NCBI GenBank assembly: GCA_047629195.1
Contig: JBLHWY010000002.1
Span: 51,104 to 115,103, forward strand
Source of the DNA: UBA4582 sp047629195
Lineage (GTDB): Bacteria > Pseudomonadota > Gammaproteobacteria > Pseudomonadales > Azotimanducaceae
Direction: 5' to 3'
Length of the DNA: 64,000 nucleotides
Shown: in pieces, positions 1 through 8,887 of the stretch
Layout of the letters: each line of letters opens with the position of its first letter
Numbering within the stretch: the first letter of the stretch is position 1
Program-made: the position numbers and the translations under genes
The notes under the pieces: model-generated
Seen by the model: only the letters and a program-made list of their open reading frames with translations
The model's database searches: none
What the model was told of the DNA's origin: nothing

Positions 1-336
1 AGGTTTTAAGCTTAGGTGTTGCCCGCTCGTCACAATATTTTTCGCAATTTTGAGTGCGGCATCATCGTTGGCGAAGGCTGATGCGCTTCCCCTGTAAATA
101 TTTCTGGAAAATTGATCCAAAAGTATAACAAGAGCAAGTCCACCCAAAGGGCACTGTTGCCAGTTTTCGAGTAATCCTTGTTCTGCTTCTGATAACAAGT
201 TGCTAAACCGTAACTGAAGGTCGTGATCAGCTGCTGGAGAACTCATAAACCATAATTTAGTTTTTGAACCCGCGACGACTGGGTCGTCAGCTGCGGTACC
301 AATCCAAAACGAAAGAATAGAATCCACAGATGTCAT
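1..336 (-). CDS. DUF924 family protein (partial, C-terminus beyond window edge)
   Basis: The reverse strand is open from an ATG at 336 to the window edge, 112 codons. The product starts MTSVDSILSFWIG and contains LALVILLDQFSRNIYRG, which is the hallmark of the DUF924 family (small TPR-like helical proteins of unknown function, usually about 180-200 residues). About half of the protein is visible. It starts 15 bases after the stop of the upstream transporter gene, so the two are probably co-transcribed. The family assignment is from recognised motifs; no biochemical role is known to me. Confidence 0.8.
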   Translation of the reverse strand, partial: MTSVDSILSFWIGTAADDPVVAGSKTKLWFMSSPAADHDLQLRFSNLLSEAEQGLLENWQQCPLGGLALVILLDQFSRNIYRGSASAFANDDAALKIAKNIVTSGQHLSLKP

Positions 337-351
337 CGGCGGGTACTTCTA

Positions 352-1158
352 TTATTCAGCATGCGCTAGCAGTTCTTCGTCTGTCAGCTCAAGATATTTC
401 TTAAGATGGTGTACGCCGAGGTAAAACGGCAGGGTGTCAGCAAGTGCGACAAGTAATTTGAATACATAATTGCTACCCATCAAGAGGAACATGGTGCCTG
501 CAGACATTGCACCGGCAATAAACTGTGCGCCAAAGGTAACTGCAACCACCATAAATGAGTCAACACCCTGGCTCGTCAGAGTGCTGCCATTATTGCGTAA
601 CCATAAATGTTTGCCATTGGTCAGTTTTTTCAAGAAATGAAATACATAAACATCACAGTATTGTGCGGCGATGTACGCGACCATCGAGGCTGTAACAGCG
701 CCCGTTGTCGTTGCGTAGAGTAATGAAAACATTTCTACCGATCCGCTGACAGTATCTCCGTTGGGTAAACTGACGCTGCCAGCTAACGGGATCAGTTGCC
801 AGGGGGGCTGCAGGTCTGGGCTAACCGAGGGCATCATGTTGCCGACCCACATGGTGCCAACAATAAACACATTTAGGCCGAGGCCAACGGTCACTAAAAA
901 ATTGGCCCGGGCGCGTCCGTACAATTCACTCACCAAATCAGTACATAAAAATGTAATAGGGTAGGGCAGAACGCCAACGGCAACCGCTAAGGGCCCAATT
1001 TCTATAAAACGAGTAATACCAATTAAATTCAGCATCGTCATTGCGCTAAGAAATGTGCCAGCAAGCACCAGGAATACCTTTTCTCGCTTCTCGTGTAATT
1101 CGGCGGAAATAATTCTTGGCACTATTTCTACCTTGTTTGTTATTTGATTGGATGTCAT
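352..1158 (-). CDS. yhhQ: queuosine precursor transporter (YhhQ/QPTR, DUF165 family)
   Basis: A 268-residue polytopic inner-membrane protein with about six hydrophobic segments. The segment around residues 65-82 reads PYPITFLCTDLVSELYG, the conserved signature of the YhhQ/VUT (DUF165) family, whose characterised member imports preQ0/preQ1 for queuosine tRNA modification. The N-terminal 25 residues are polar and cytosolic. It lies upstream of the DUF924 gene and downstream (55 bases) of the SDR/PTPS pair. The PTPS-like neighbour belongs to the same protein family as QueD, so a queuosine link is possible, but that neighbour lacks the QueD cysteine. Transport function is inferred from the family. 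Confidence 0.88.
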   Translation of the reverse strand: MTSNQITNKVEIVPRIISAELHEKREKVFLVLAGTFLSAMTMLNLIGITRFIEIGPLAVAVGVLPYPITFLCTDLVSELYGRARANFLVTVGLGLNVFIVGTMWVGNMMPSVSPDLQPPWQLIPLAGSVSLPNGDTVSGSVEMFSLLYATTTGAVTASMVAYIAAQYCDVYVFHFLKKLTNGKHLWLRNNGSTLTSQGVDSFMVVAVTFGAQFIAGAMSAGTMFLLMGSNYVFKLLVALADTLPFYLGVHHLKKYLELTDEELLAHAE

Positions 1159-1213
1159 TTGCGATTTGGTCCTATGATCTTATGTTCACTTCGCTTAAAT
1201 GTTGAATGAAGGG

Positions 1214-1912
1214 TTAGCGCTCAATTTGGCCAAGATTTGCATGGATTACAGCGCCGTTAATAACGGGATTTTCTGCCGCAAACATTATTGTTGCTGCGAT
1301 TTCTTCTGGAGTCACTAGGCGGCCAAAGGTACTTAATTCTGAAAGACTATTGATGACCTCTGTGTTTTCACCAACATGTGAGCGAAGCATTTCTGTGTCC
1401 GTAAAGCCAGGACAAATACAAGCAGTATGAATCCCCGTATTGGCAAGATCCTGACAGGTTGATCGCATCATACCGACAATTGCATGTTTACTGACGACAT
1501 AGCTGTACGTGTTCGCGACGGCCTTCTCCGATAGCGTTGAGCCAATATAGACGACGCTCGATCCAGGGCTCATTTTTGGCATTAGGATTTGATTAAGAAT
1601 ATGCGGGGCTACGACGTTGAGCTCTAGCGTATGCCGAAAGTCCGAAGTTTCGGTGGCACAGGCTGAGTTGCTTTTTAGTTCGGCTGCATTGTGTATGAGC
1701 GTTATTTCGCCTTCCAGTTTATGTTTTTCGGCGATAGTCGATAGCTTTGCAGCTGCATCGGGATTAGCTAGATCAATGTTGTAGTTCTCGACATCCGGGT
1801 GTGGGGCGTCTGTGCGTGATAAGTTAATGACCCGGTATTTGTTTTTTATAGCCAGACAAGCGACCTGAAATCCAATACCTTTACTCGCCCCTGTAATTAT
1901 GAGTGTTTTCAA
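1214..1912 (-). CDS. short-chain dehydrogenase/reductase, sepiapterin-reductase-like
   Basis: A 232-residue classical SDR. The Rossmann nucleotide-binding motif TGASKGIG is at residues 7-14, NAA at 75-77, the catalytic serine near 125 and the YxxxK pair at Y138/K142. The start codon is TTG and overlaps the TGA stop of the upstream PTPS-like gene by four bases (TTGA), with GGAGT as Shine-Dalgarno inside the PTPS coding sequence, so the two are translationally coupled. Coupling to a 6-pyruvoyl-tetrahydropterin-synthase homologue suggests that it reduces a pterin side chain, as sepiapterin reductase does, but the substrate is inference; SDR sequences alone do not reveal it. Confidence 0.85.
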   Translation of the reverse strand: MKTLIITGASKGIGFQVACLAIKNKYRVINLSRTDAPHPDVENYNIDLANPDAAAKLSTIAEKHKLEGEITLIHNAAELKSNSACATETSDFRHTLELNVVAPHILNQILMPKMSPGSSVVYIGSTLSEKAVANTYSYVVSKHAIVGMMRSTCQDLANTGIHTACICPGFTDTEMLRSHVGENTEVINSLSELSTFGRLVTPEEIAATIMFAAENPVINGAVIHANLGQIER

Positions 1913-2454
1913 CTTTTACTCCAATGGGCAGATGCACCCTGTCCGGGACTTGAAAGAACTTTAACTGTGAGTTCAACAATGCCAGCGTCTGCAAGTTCAG
2001 GATGATTCAGCACTCGACCTAAAAAGTAATGAGAAAGTTCCTCGACTGTACTATTCGCAATTGGGAGAATAGTTAGATCTCTAGCCAAAAATGGTATGCG
2101 TTCGCCATTGAATATGGCGTAGGTATAGTCGTTACCTTGTTCAATTTCGAGATAAGGCGAAAGTGACGGTAACACCACCTGTTCATCGATTTCATCGCAC
2201 ATTTTGCGCAACAGGCGTTTCAGGACTGCATAGTCGAATAGCAGCCCAGTGGTTGATAACGGCGCTGTCGCTTTGCATTCTATCTGGTAGTTGTGACCGT
2301 GGAGGTCTTCTCGCTCAGTTGCATTAAAGATCGTAAAATGTGCGATCGAAAAGTTGTGTGCTTCTTTATTCAGTTCGATAGTGCTGAGCCTTGGAAGCCG
2401 TGTTTCTTTAGTTTTCTGATCAGATTTTTTCAATGTGTTCCTCGAAAATTTCAC
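1909..2454 (-). CDS. 6-pyruvoyl-tetrahydropterin synthase / QueD-superfamily protein
   Basis: A 181-residue T-fold protein. H39 (SIAHF) and H52/H54 in LHGHNY provide the three zinc-binding histidines, and LLFDYAVLKR at 71-80 is the conserved PTPS segment. The catalytic cysteine that normally lies a few residues before HGH is absent; the stretch reads ATEREDLHGH, with glutamates instead, as in the cysteine-free PTPS branches. The first about 27 residues are a charged extension. The annotated start is GTG at 2454; a TTG at 2433 preceded by GAGGA is an alternative. It overlaps the downstream SDR by four bases. Product could be tetrahydropterin or 6-carboxypterin type; not decidable here. Confidence 0.85.
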   Translation of the reverse strand: MKFSRNTLKKSDQKTKETRLPRLSTIELNKEAHNFSIAHFTIFNATEREDLHGHNYQIECKATAPLSTTGLLFDYAVLKRLLRKMCDEIDEQVVLPSLSPYLEIEQGNDYTYAIFNGERIPFLARDLTILPIANSTVEELSHYFLGRVLNHPELADAGIVELTVKVLSSPGQGASAHWSKS

Positions 2455-2627
2455 AAGTGCGTGTGCGGACTAAGTTATCTACCCCTAAGCGCGTGACAAG
2501 GGTATGATTTTCTGAAAACTAATGGTAACCCATTTGCGTCTAGCAAGGGAGATGGGCACACTTGGTTATGGGTGATTAACGCACTCGTGCCATAGATAAG
2601 TAGTCGTTAATATTTGGAGGAAAGCTA

Positions 2628-3404
2628 GTGAGACTGACCAATCTGAGTAGATCAGTAGAAGGAAAAATTGTCGTCGTTACCGGTGCAGCGAGCGGCATGG
2701 GTAAAGCGACAGCACAGTTATTCGCGGATGAGGGTGCATTTGTCGCAGCGATTGATTTATCTGAAGATGCTTTGAACGTAGTGGTTGCGGAAATCATAGC
2801 TGCTGGTAAAACTGCAAAAGCTTGGAGTTTGGATCTCGCTGATGAAGCAGCGATAAAACCGGTTTTTGATGATATCGCAGACCATTTTGGCGGCATTGAT
2901 ATATTGGTCAATAACGCTGGGATATCTCTCGGGACAGCGATTGATGCTGATGATTATTCTGCGATTTGGCATAAAAGTATTGCCGTACTGCTTACGGCGC
3001 ATACCTTAACGATTCGAGCTTCATTGCCATACTTAAGAAAATCTGAGCATCCAAGGATTATCAACATTGCTTCGACTGAGGCCCTTGGAGCAACTAAGTT
3101 TGGTAGCCCTTATACTGCTGCTAAAGCGGGTGTCGCTGGTTTAACCCGTTCGCTTGCTGTGGAATTAGGCGGTGAGGCGATTACTGTCAATTGCGTCTGT
3201 CCAGGGCCGATTAACACAGGGATGACATCTGCGATTCCCGACGAGAACAAAGCAATTTTTGCTCGTCGACGGGTTGCATTGAAAAGATACGCAGACCCAG
3301 AAGAGGTGGCGCATGCGACGTTAAACTTTGCACTTCCCGCTTCTCAATTTATGACGGGTGTCACTCTGCCGGTTGATGGTGGCTTAACTATTCGAAATGC
3401 ATGA
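2628..3404 (+). CDS. short-chain dehydrogenase/reductase
   Basis: A 258-residue classical SDR that starts with GTG, with a strong GGAGG Shine-Dalgarno eight bases upstream. TGAASGMG at 18-25 binds the nucleotide, NNAG is at 95-98, the catalytic serine is in NIAST near 149 and the YxxxK pair is Y162/K166 (PYTAAKAG). The C-terminus has the PVDGG motif of the FabG-like group. The acidic residue after strand 2 (AIDLS) favours NAD over NADP. The stop codon overlaps the next start by four bases (ATGA), so it is coupled to the membrane protein gene. Substrate unknown. Confidence 0.88.
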   Translation: MRLTNLSRSVEGKIVVVTGAASGMGKATAQLFADEGAFVAAIDLSEDALNVVVAEIIAAGKTAKAWSLDLADEAAIKPVFDDIADHFGGIDILVNNAGISLGTAIDADDYSAIWHKSIAVLLTAHTLTIRASLPYLRKSEHPRIINIASTEALGATKFGSPYTAAKAGVAGLTRSLAVELGGEAITVNCVCPGPINTGMTSAIPDENKAIFARRRVALKRYADPEEVAHATLNFALPASQFMTGVTLPVDGGLTIRNA

Positions 3405-5194
3405 ACGTAGTCGCGTTTAATCGACATAGAATAGTACTACCTTGTGCTTTCGTCCTGGCGCTACTTAGCCTTACAATCTATCTCCCACATCTGTTCGGAG
3501 AAGGCGCCAAGATCGGGCATGACTACAGTTATTTTTTCCCTTATTTACTCAGTGGGCACTATTGGTTTCTAAACAACGGTTTTGATATTCCGTGGTTCAC
3601 GCCAGCCCTCTGTGGCGGAATTCCGCATTTCCCAAACCCGCAATCGCTTTATTATTCAGCGCCGCAATTGTTTCTTCATCTGGTCGACCCGTTGGGTAGT
3701 ATTGTCCTAACCTATTACTTGTTTGGAGGGTTGGGATTTCTAGGTGCTTACGGTTTAGCTAGTTTGCTTTTTCGACAACCGTTGATTGCAGTATTCGTTG
3801 GCCTAGCATTTATGACAAATGGATTCTTTCTGGCCCGAACGCAAGTGGGTCATCTTTCATTCCATGCTTTTATGCTTTTACCGCTAGTGTGTTATCTCCT
3901 GCTAGCGCCGGCGGAGCGATCTCACGGTGATTTGCTCTCAACAGATTGGCAACAGCGTTATTTGGGTCAGCAAACCCTCTTCCCGACGCTACTCGCGGGC
4001 TTGTGCCTCGCGTATTTTATCCATTCTGGTGCATCTGTCATCGTGGTCCCAACGGGTATGTGTCTCGTGTTGGTTTTGTGGCTCGTGAAACCAAAGTCCG
4101 TGGTCTGGGTCCGATTGGCGCTGGCCGGATTCATTGCGCTTTGTCTGAGTGCTAATAAGCTTGTAGCCGTCGCTCATTTTATGAATCTGTTTCCGAGAGA
4201 TTTCTATCAGTTACCCGGATATGAAAACTTCCTTGTTACTTTCTATTCGATCCTGCGTGGATTAACCACGCCTATTTCTGGTGCCGAGTCTAATGCTTTG
4301 CTGTTGAATAGAGATTTTCTTTTTGGCGCAGAGGAGTTTGACTACCGCATCGGTATGTCGGTCTTAGTTGCTGCTTGCTCAGTGTTTTTCTGGCGCTCAG
4401 TTCTTCGAAAAAAGTGGAGTTATTTTTGGTTCCTAGGCGTTCTTTCGATACTTTTGATGCCCATATTCCTCAATACATACCACCCGGTCTGGCAGGCTAC
4501 ACTGAAAGATTTGCCATACTTTTCTACGGTTTCGAGCCTATCGCGCTGGAACCTGATTTATATGGTGTCAATAATTTTGCTGAGTGGATGGGTTTGGGGC
4601 AAGTTTTATCAGCGGTGGGGCGACATAACTGGTCTAGCCCTCCTGTTGAGCATCGCGGCGTTGATTGCTGCGCCGCTGCTGTCGGGTTATGACAAAGCCC
4701 CTAGAACCTATGATAGTTCTGTCATCACTGCAGCATTTAGCGATGTAAAAGGCACGTCAGAGGTACCTGTGATCTCGCATCTCGAAGAATCTTTGGTGAA
4801 TGGCTTGCGTCTTAGTGTCATCGGTACGGGTGATGCTTTAACACGCGGTGTTTCGCAGGTTGTTTGTAATGAACCTGTTTTTGGTTACAGACTTGAAGGC
4901 TTCAGATTAGATCCCGTGTTTCCGGGAGACGTTTTTGCTATTCATAGCGGTGCTTATAATTTTTATCGACCCGACTGTCTATTATTTCCCACTGAAAACC
5001 AGTGCGTTAAAGGCACTCGGTTTAGTCCAAATGCGACAGATCAATTGAGTCGGCTTGTCAGTTGGACGCCCATTGATTTTCAACAGCCGATTGCGCAGAA
5101 AATCGCAGGTGTGGTGACAATCATTTCAGTATGGCTTGTTTGTCTTTACCTGGTTTATCGGGGTGGCTGGTTTCTTTTTCGGTTGTTTAGATAG
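3401..5194 (+). CDS. large polytopic membrane protein, YfhO/GT-C-like
   Basis: A 597-residue protein with about a dozen hydrophobic segments and a soluble stretch near residues 430-560 before a last membrane span. The early extracytoplasmic loop with GHDYSYFFPYL and PWFTPALCGGIPHFPNPQSLYYS-like content resembles YfhO and other GT-C fold glycosyltransferases, where an acidic residue after the first span acts in catalysis (here GHD near residue 40). The assignment is from overall layout, not from a decisive motif. It is coupled by ATGA to the SDR upstream; 150 bases separate it from deaD. No lipid-linked sugar genes are nearby, so its donor and acceptor are unknown. Confidence 0.7.
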   Translation: MNVVAFNRHRIVLPCAFVLALLSLTIYLPHLFGEGAKIGHDYSYFFPYLLSGHYWFLNNGFDIPWFTPALCGGIPHFPNPQSLYYSAPQLFLHLVDPLGSIVLTYYLFGGLGFLGAYGLASLLFRQPLIAVFVGLAFMTNGFFLARTQVGHLSFHAFMLLPLVCYLLLAPAERSHGDLLSTDWQQRYLGQQTLFPTLLAGLCLAYFIHSGASVIVVPTGMCLVLVLWLVKPKSVVWVRLALAGFIALCLSANKLVAVAHFMNLFPRDFYQLPGYENFLVTFYSILRGLTTPISGAESNALLLNRDFLFGAEEFDYRIGMSVLVAACSVFFWRSVLRKKWSYFWFLGVLSILLMPIFLNTYHPVWQATLKDLPYFSTVSSLSRWNLIYMVSIILLSGWVWGKFYQRWGDITGLALLLSIAALIAAPLLSGYDKAPRTYDSSVITAAFSDVKGTSEVPVISHLEESLVNGLRLSVIGTGDALTRGVSQVVCNEPVFGYRLEGFRLDPVFPGDVFAIHSGAYNFYRPDCLLFPTENQCVKGTRFSPNATDQLSRLVSWTPIDFQQPIAQKIAGVVTIISVWLVCLYLVYRGGWFLFRLFR

Positions 5195-5346
5195 GGCGGC
5201 TGTGGCGGAAAGAATTGAAAGAAATGATTGAATTTTATTCTTAGCTGGGTAAAATTCCGCCGGCTAAGCCGCGCCTCCCCCCTGACTATCGCTATTAAAT
5301 TGTCCATAGTCATTAATCTGTCATTATTTCTCCGCAGGAACACTCC

Positions 5347-7242
5347 ATGTCCGAGTTAGAAACCCCCACCGTATCGTTTGATGACCTAGGGCTGTCAAGC
5401 GACGTACTCGCCGCCGTAAATGAAGTGGGTTACGAGACGCCATCGCCAATTCAGGCTTTGACTATCCCGCACCTGATGCAAGGAACAGATTTGCTTGGGC
5501 ATGCGCCGACGGGGACCGGAAAAACAGCTGCTTTTGCTTTGCCGCTCCTTTCACGTCTTGATATGACGTCGAAGAAAGTTCAGGTGATGGTGTTGGCGCC
5601 GACTCGGGAGCTGGCAATTCAGGTTGCCGAAGCATTTCAGCGCTACGCCTCGAAAATTCAAGGCTTCCACGTTTTACCCGTATACGGCGGTCAGCCTTAT
5701 TTAGGGCAAATTAAAGCACTGCAGCGCGGTGTTCAGGTGGTGGTTGGCACACCTGGCAGAGTTATGGATCACATGCGTAAAGGTACTCTGAAGCTGGATC
5801 ACCTTCAGGCGCTCGTGCTTGATGAAGCAGACGAAATGTTGAATATGGGCTTTCTGGAAGACGTGGAGTGGGTGCTTGAACAGACTCCACAAGGCAGACA
5901 GATAGCGTTGTTTTCAGCGACCATGCCGAAAGAAATTAAGCGAGTTGCTGACAAACATCTTAACAACCCGCAAGAAATAAGGATAAAGACAAAAACTGCT
6001 ACTGCCGACACGATTAGACAGCGTTATTGGCAGGTCAGCAATATGCACAAGCTTGATGCCCTGACGCGTATTCTTGAGGTAGAAACCTTTGATGCGATGC
6101 TTATGTTTGTTCGGACCAAAATTCAGACCGTCGAGTTGGCACAAAAGCTGGAAGCTCGTGGTTATTCTGCCGCAGCGCTTAATGGCGACATGATACAAAA
6201 GACGCGCGAGCAGATGGTGGATCGGCTAAAGAAAGGCTCTTTGGATATTCTGGTTGCAACAGATGTAGCGGCGCGCGGGTTAGATGTTGAGCGGATCACT
6301 CACGTGATTAACTACGATATTCCCAATGATACTGAGGCCTACATTCATCGTATTGGTCGGACAGGCCGGGCGGGGAGAACAGGCGATGCCATTCTATTCG
6401 TCTCTCCTCGAGAGCAGCGCATGTTGAAAGCTATTGAACGTGCGACTAAGCAGAAGATTGACCCGTTGGAATTGCCAACAACGGAAATGGTCAATAACAA
6501 GCGGATTGCAGATTTTAAACAAAGCATCAGCGATACCATCGCCGGTGGCCGTTTGGAATTTATGCAGGGCATTCTTGAGCAGTTTCAACAAGAACACGAT
6601 ATACCAGCGTTGGAGATTGCTGCTGCACTTGCAAAAATGTCCTTGGGTGATCGCTCTTTGCTGTTAGTCGAGAAGAAAGCGCGGAAAGTAAAGGAACGTA
6701 GTGAGAGTCGATCATCTGATGATCGTTTTAAAGAGAAGGGAGATTCCAACCGCAACCCGGGTAGCAGAAATTCTAAAGAAGGATCTAGCGACCGACCTGA
6801 CGAGAAGTTTAAAAAGCCTCGACGAGACACTAGCCAAGCCGAGCCACGTAGAAATAGGGATAGAAAAGATTCTGCTCCTCCGGAGGGCATGGAGAGGTTT
6901 CGGATTGCCGTGGGTCACATACATGAGGTTCAACCTGGCAATATTGTTGGCGCGATCGCAAACGAATCGGGTCTTGATGCTGAACACATCGGCCATATCA
7001 ATATCCAAGAAGACCACAGTCTTATCGACTTACCGATGGGCATGCCAAAAGACATCTTCCGTGATCTAAAGAAGGCTTGGGTGTGTGGCAGAAAGCTTGA
7101 TATCGTTCGGTTGAAAGAATACTCAGAGGGTGGAACACCGTCAGAACCGGATACAACATCAACAATCCCAAAAGCTAAAAAGTCTAGCTCGAAGGATAAA
7201 AAGCCTCGCAAAGTAAGAAAGTCGAATAGCGACGAGGACTAG
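5347..7242 (+). CDS. deaD: DEAD-box RNA helicase DeaD/CsdA
   Basis: A 631-residue ATP-dependent RNA helicase. Motifs in order: Q motif (PSPIQ, near 33), Walker A APTGTGKT at 53-60, PTRELA, DEAD at 159-162, SAT near 192, ARGLDV, and HRIGRTGR near 334. After about residue 450 comes a highly basic and acidic low-complexity linker, then a DbpA-type RNA-binding domain (about 515-590, starting MERFRIAVGHIHEV), then a lysine-rich tail. This order is that of DeaD, which helps 50S assembly and mRNA unwinding in the cold. The upstream 150 bases are the only leader; I see no clear cold-shock element in it. Confidence 0.93.
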   Translation: MSELETPTVSFDDLGLSSDVLAAVNEVGYETPSPIQALTIPHLMQGTDLLGHAPTGTGKTAAFALPLLSRLDMTSKKVQVMVLAPTRELAIQVAEAFQRYASKIQGFHVLPVYGGQPYLGQIKALQRGVQVVVGTPGRVMDHMRKGTLKLDHLQALVLDEADEMLNMGFLEDVEWVLEQTPQGRQIALFSATMPKEIKRVADKHLNNPQEIRIKTKTATADTIRQRYWQVSNMHKLDALTRILEVETFDAMLMFVRTKIQTVELAQKLEARGYSAAALNGDMIQKTREQMVDRLKKGSLDILVATDVAARGLDVERITHVINYDIPNDTEAYIHRIGRTGRAGRTGDAILFVSPREQRMLKAIERATKQKIDPLELPTTEMVNNKRIADFKQSISDTIAGGRLEFMQGILEQFQQEHDIPALEIAAALAKMSLGDRSLLLVEKKARKVKERSESRSSDDRFKEKGDSNRNPGSRNSKEGSSDRPDEKFKKPRRDTSQAEPRRNRDRKDSAPPEGMERFRIAVGHIHEVQPGNIVGAIANESGLDAEHIGHINIQEDHSLIDLPMGMPKDIFRDLKKAWVCGRKLDIVRLKEYSEGGTPSEPDTTSTIPKAKKSSSKDKKPRKVRKSNSDED

Positions 7243-7302
7243 CTCAAGATAAGATCTAGTCCTTTCAGTCTTAGCACAAACTAAACTTGTACAAGTTAAG
7301 GC

Positions 7303-8790
7303 TCAGGTTTTTGCTTGCTTGGTACTACGTGTTCTCTTCTTATAGAACTTCTTGATGTTGTGGTTTGTGTGATTGTCGAGTATGTGATCAAGAGTTCGGC
7401 CAATTTTAGTCGATATTCGAATTCGCTCAAGTTGAGGCCAGGTAGATTTTTCGCCTTCGGTCACGAGTTCCTCTATTTCTTTTGCTGATAGTTGCGCGAG
7501 TAACTTTTGCGGATCAATGAAACCTAGGTTCGGGACTATATTGATATCGCCCGTGTAGTCTTGTGCCATCAGTGAATGAAACATGCTCATGGCTTGTCCG
7601 GCACTGGGTATTTGCCTGAGATATTTTCTGCTGAATTGCTCGCTGGACTTGAGCATCTCTCGAGTAGCGTGTCGCATGATCGACTTGGTGCTACTTGGCA
7701 GGGGAATGAGTCTGTCACTATTTAGCATGGCGAGAGAGAGCGGGTTGGCTTGGCTCACGATGTAGTGATTAACAGCATATAGTCTTGATAACCGCTTGGC
7801 GGGTAAGTCATCAGTGACGGAGCCATCAACCCAACGACGATTAGGCAGATAGGGTTGGGGTTCGCCGTAAACATTCTTCGCCATCAACATCACCGGAGGA
7901 AATACGCCGGGAACTGCGCAAGATGCCGTCACTGCACTTCGGATGTAAACGTTGGGAGAGGTTACCGCATTCATCAAGCGGGAGCTCTGGTTTTCCTCAT
8001 GCGGTGCAATTGTGACGCTGATTGAACGCCCTGTTTTTTCGTACGCTTCCTGAAATGTCATATTCGGGATAAAACGTTCTAACATAACGCGCAGTTGATC
8101 GGGATCGACCTGAGGGCGAACAAGACCCCAAGGATGCCGCTCTTGTTCATCTTCTATTGGTGACTGAAAGAGGTCTGTTTCGAAGAGTTCCGTTAATTCT
8201 TCGGTTGTGTGAGTGCCGAGCAGAGAGGCGAAAATAGATCCCGCACTCGAACCAGAAATAACATCTGGCAGCATATCGTGCTCAATCAGGACTTTACCGA
8301 CGCCGTGATGAAAATGGCCTAGTGACCCCGCACCGCTCATCATTAGTGCTGAACGTCCAAAACATAGACGGGCGCGATGAAAGAAATCTATTTTGTCTTC
8401 GTGGTTGAGTTCGTCGCTTTCAGGCAAAGACTCGATATGACGCAGTGCATCAACGACTTCGTCTACATAGTCTGTGATGAGTTTTTTTGTGCCGAACTTA
8501 GCTTTTTCATACAGAGCGTCGTTGCCGATGCCACCCTGATTTCCATGTATGCCCTCATTTAACGAGAACAGAAGACCAACGTCATCATGGTTAGCACGGA
8601 GTTTTCTGAGTTCGTCGAGTCTGTACTGGATATTTGCATAGTCATATTTGGTCGAGGTCGGTTCTAATTTCCACTTATCCATGCCTGTGGCTTCGTCGTG
8701 GGCCATAGCCAAGGCTTGCCATTCTTCATAACTTTTAGCGCGGCTTAAATCCCGGTCTAACCGGGAATGACTGGATTTGAGTGACAACAT
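7303..8790 (-). CDS. patatin-like phospholipase with DUF3336-type N-terminus
   Basis: A lipase of about 495 residues. The reading frame is open up to 8859, but the ATG at 8790 has an AAGGATG Shine-Dalgarno and is preferred. The oxyanion-hole glycine segment SGAGSLGHFHHGVGK, the nucleophile elbow GSSAG and the aspartate in RRWVDGSVTDD form the patatin Ser-Asp dyad. The long N-terminal part before the patatin domain matches DUF3336, found in TAG lipases of yeast and bacteria. It probably hydrolyses acylglycerols or phospholipids on the inner membrane. The GNAT gene lies upstream on the same strand, so the two may form an operon. Confidence 0.87.
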   Translation of the reverse strand: MLSLKSSHSRLDRDLSRAKSYEEWQALAMAHDEATGMDKWKLEPTSTKYDYANIQYRLDELRKLRANHDDVGLLFSLNEGIHGNQGGIGNDALYEKAKFGTKKLITDYVDEVVDALRHIESLPESDELNHEDKIDFFHRARLCFGRSALMMSGAGSLGHFHHGVGKVLIEHDMLPDVISGSSAGSIFASLLGTHTTEELTELFETDLFQSPIEDEQERHPWGLVRPQVDPDQLRVMLERFIPNMTFQEAYEKTGRSISVTIAPHEENQSSRLMNAVTSPNVYIRSAVTASCAVPGVFPPVMLMAKNVYGEPQPYLPNRRWVDGSVTDDLPAKRLSRLYAVNHYIVSQANPLSLAMLNSDRLIPLPSSTKSIMRHATREMLKSSEQFSRKYLRQIPSAGQAMSMFHSLMAQDYTGDINIVPNLGFIDPQKLLAQLSAKEIEELVTEGEKSTWPQLERIRISTKIGRTLDHILDNHTNHNIKKFYKKRTRSTKQAKT

Positions 8791-8887
8791 ACTTAAAACA
8801 TCCTTGATGAAACTGGCTATGTTGCAGTGCAGTATAGTTCTAAAAGTTATCGTGGTCACTAAGCAAATAAAGAATTACAGGCGGATA

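Noticed and set aside
6585..6890. Reverse frame within deaD, serine-arginine rich
   Set aside because: It is a shadow of the charged DeaD linker; the same applies to the other reverse frames across 5.7-7.2 kb.
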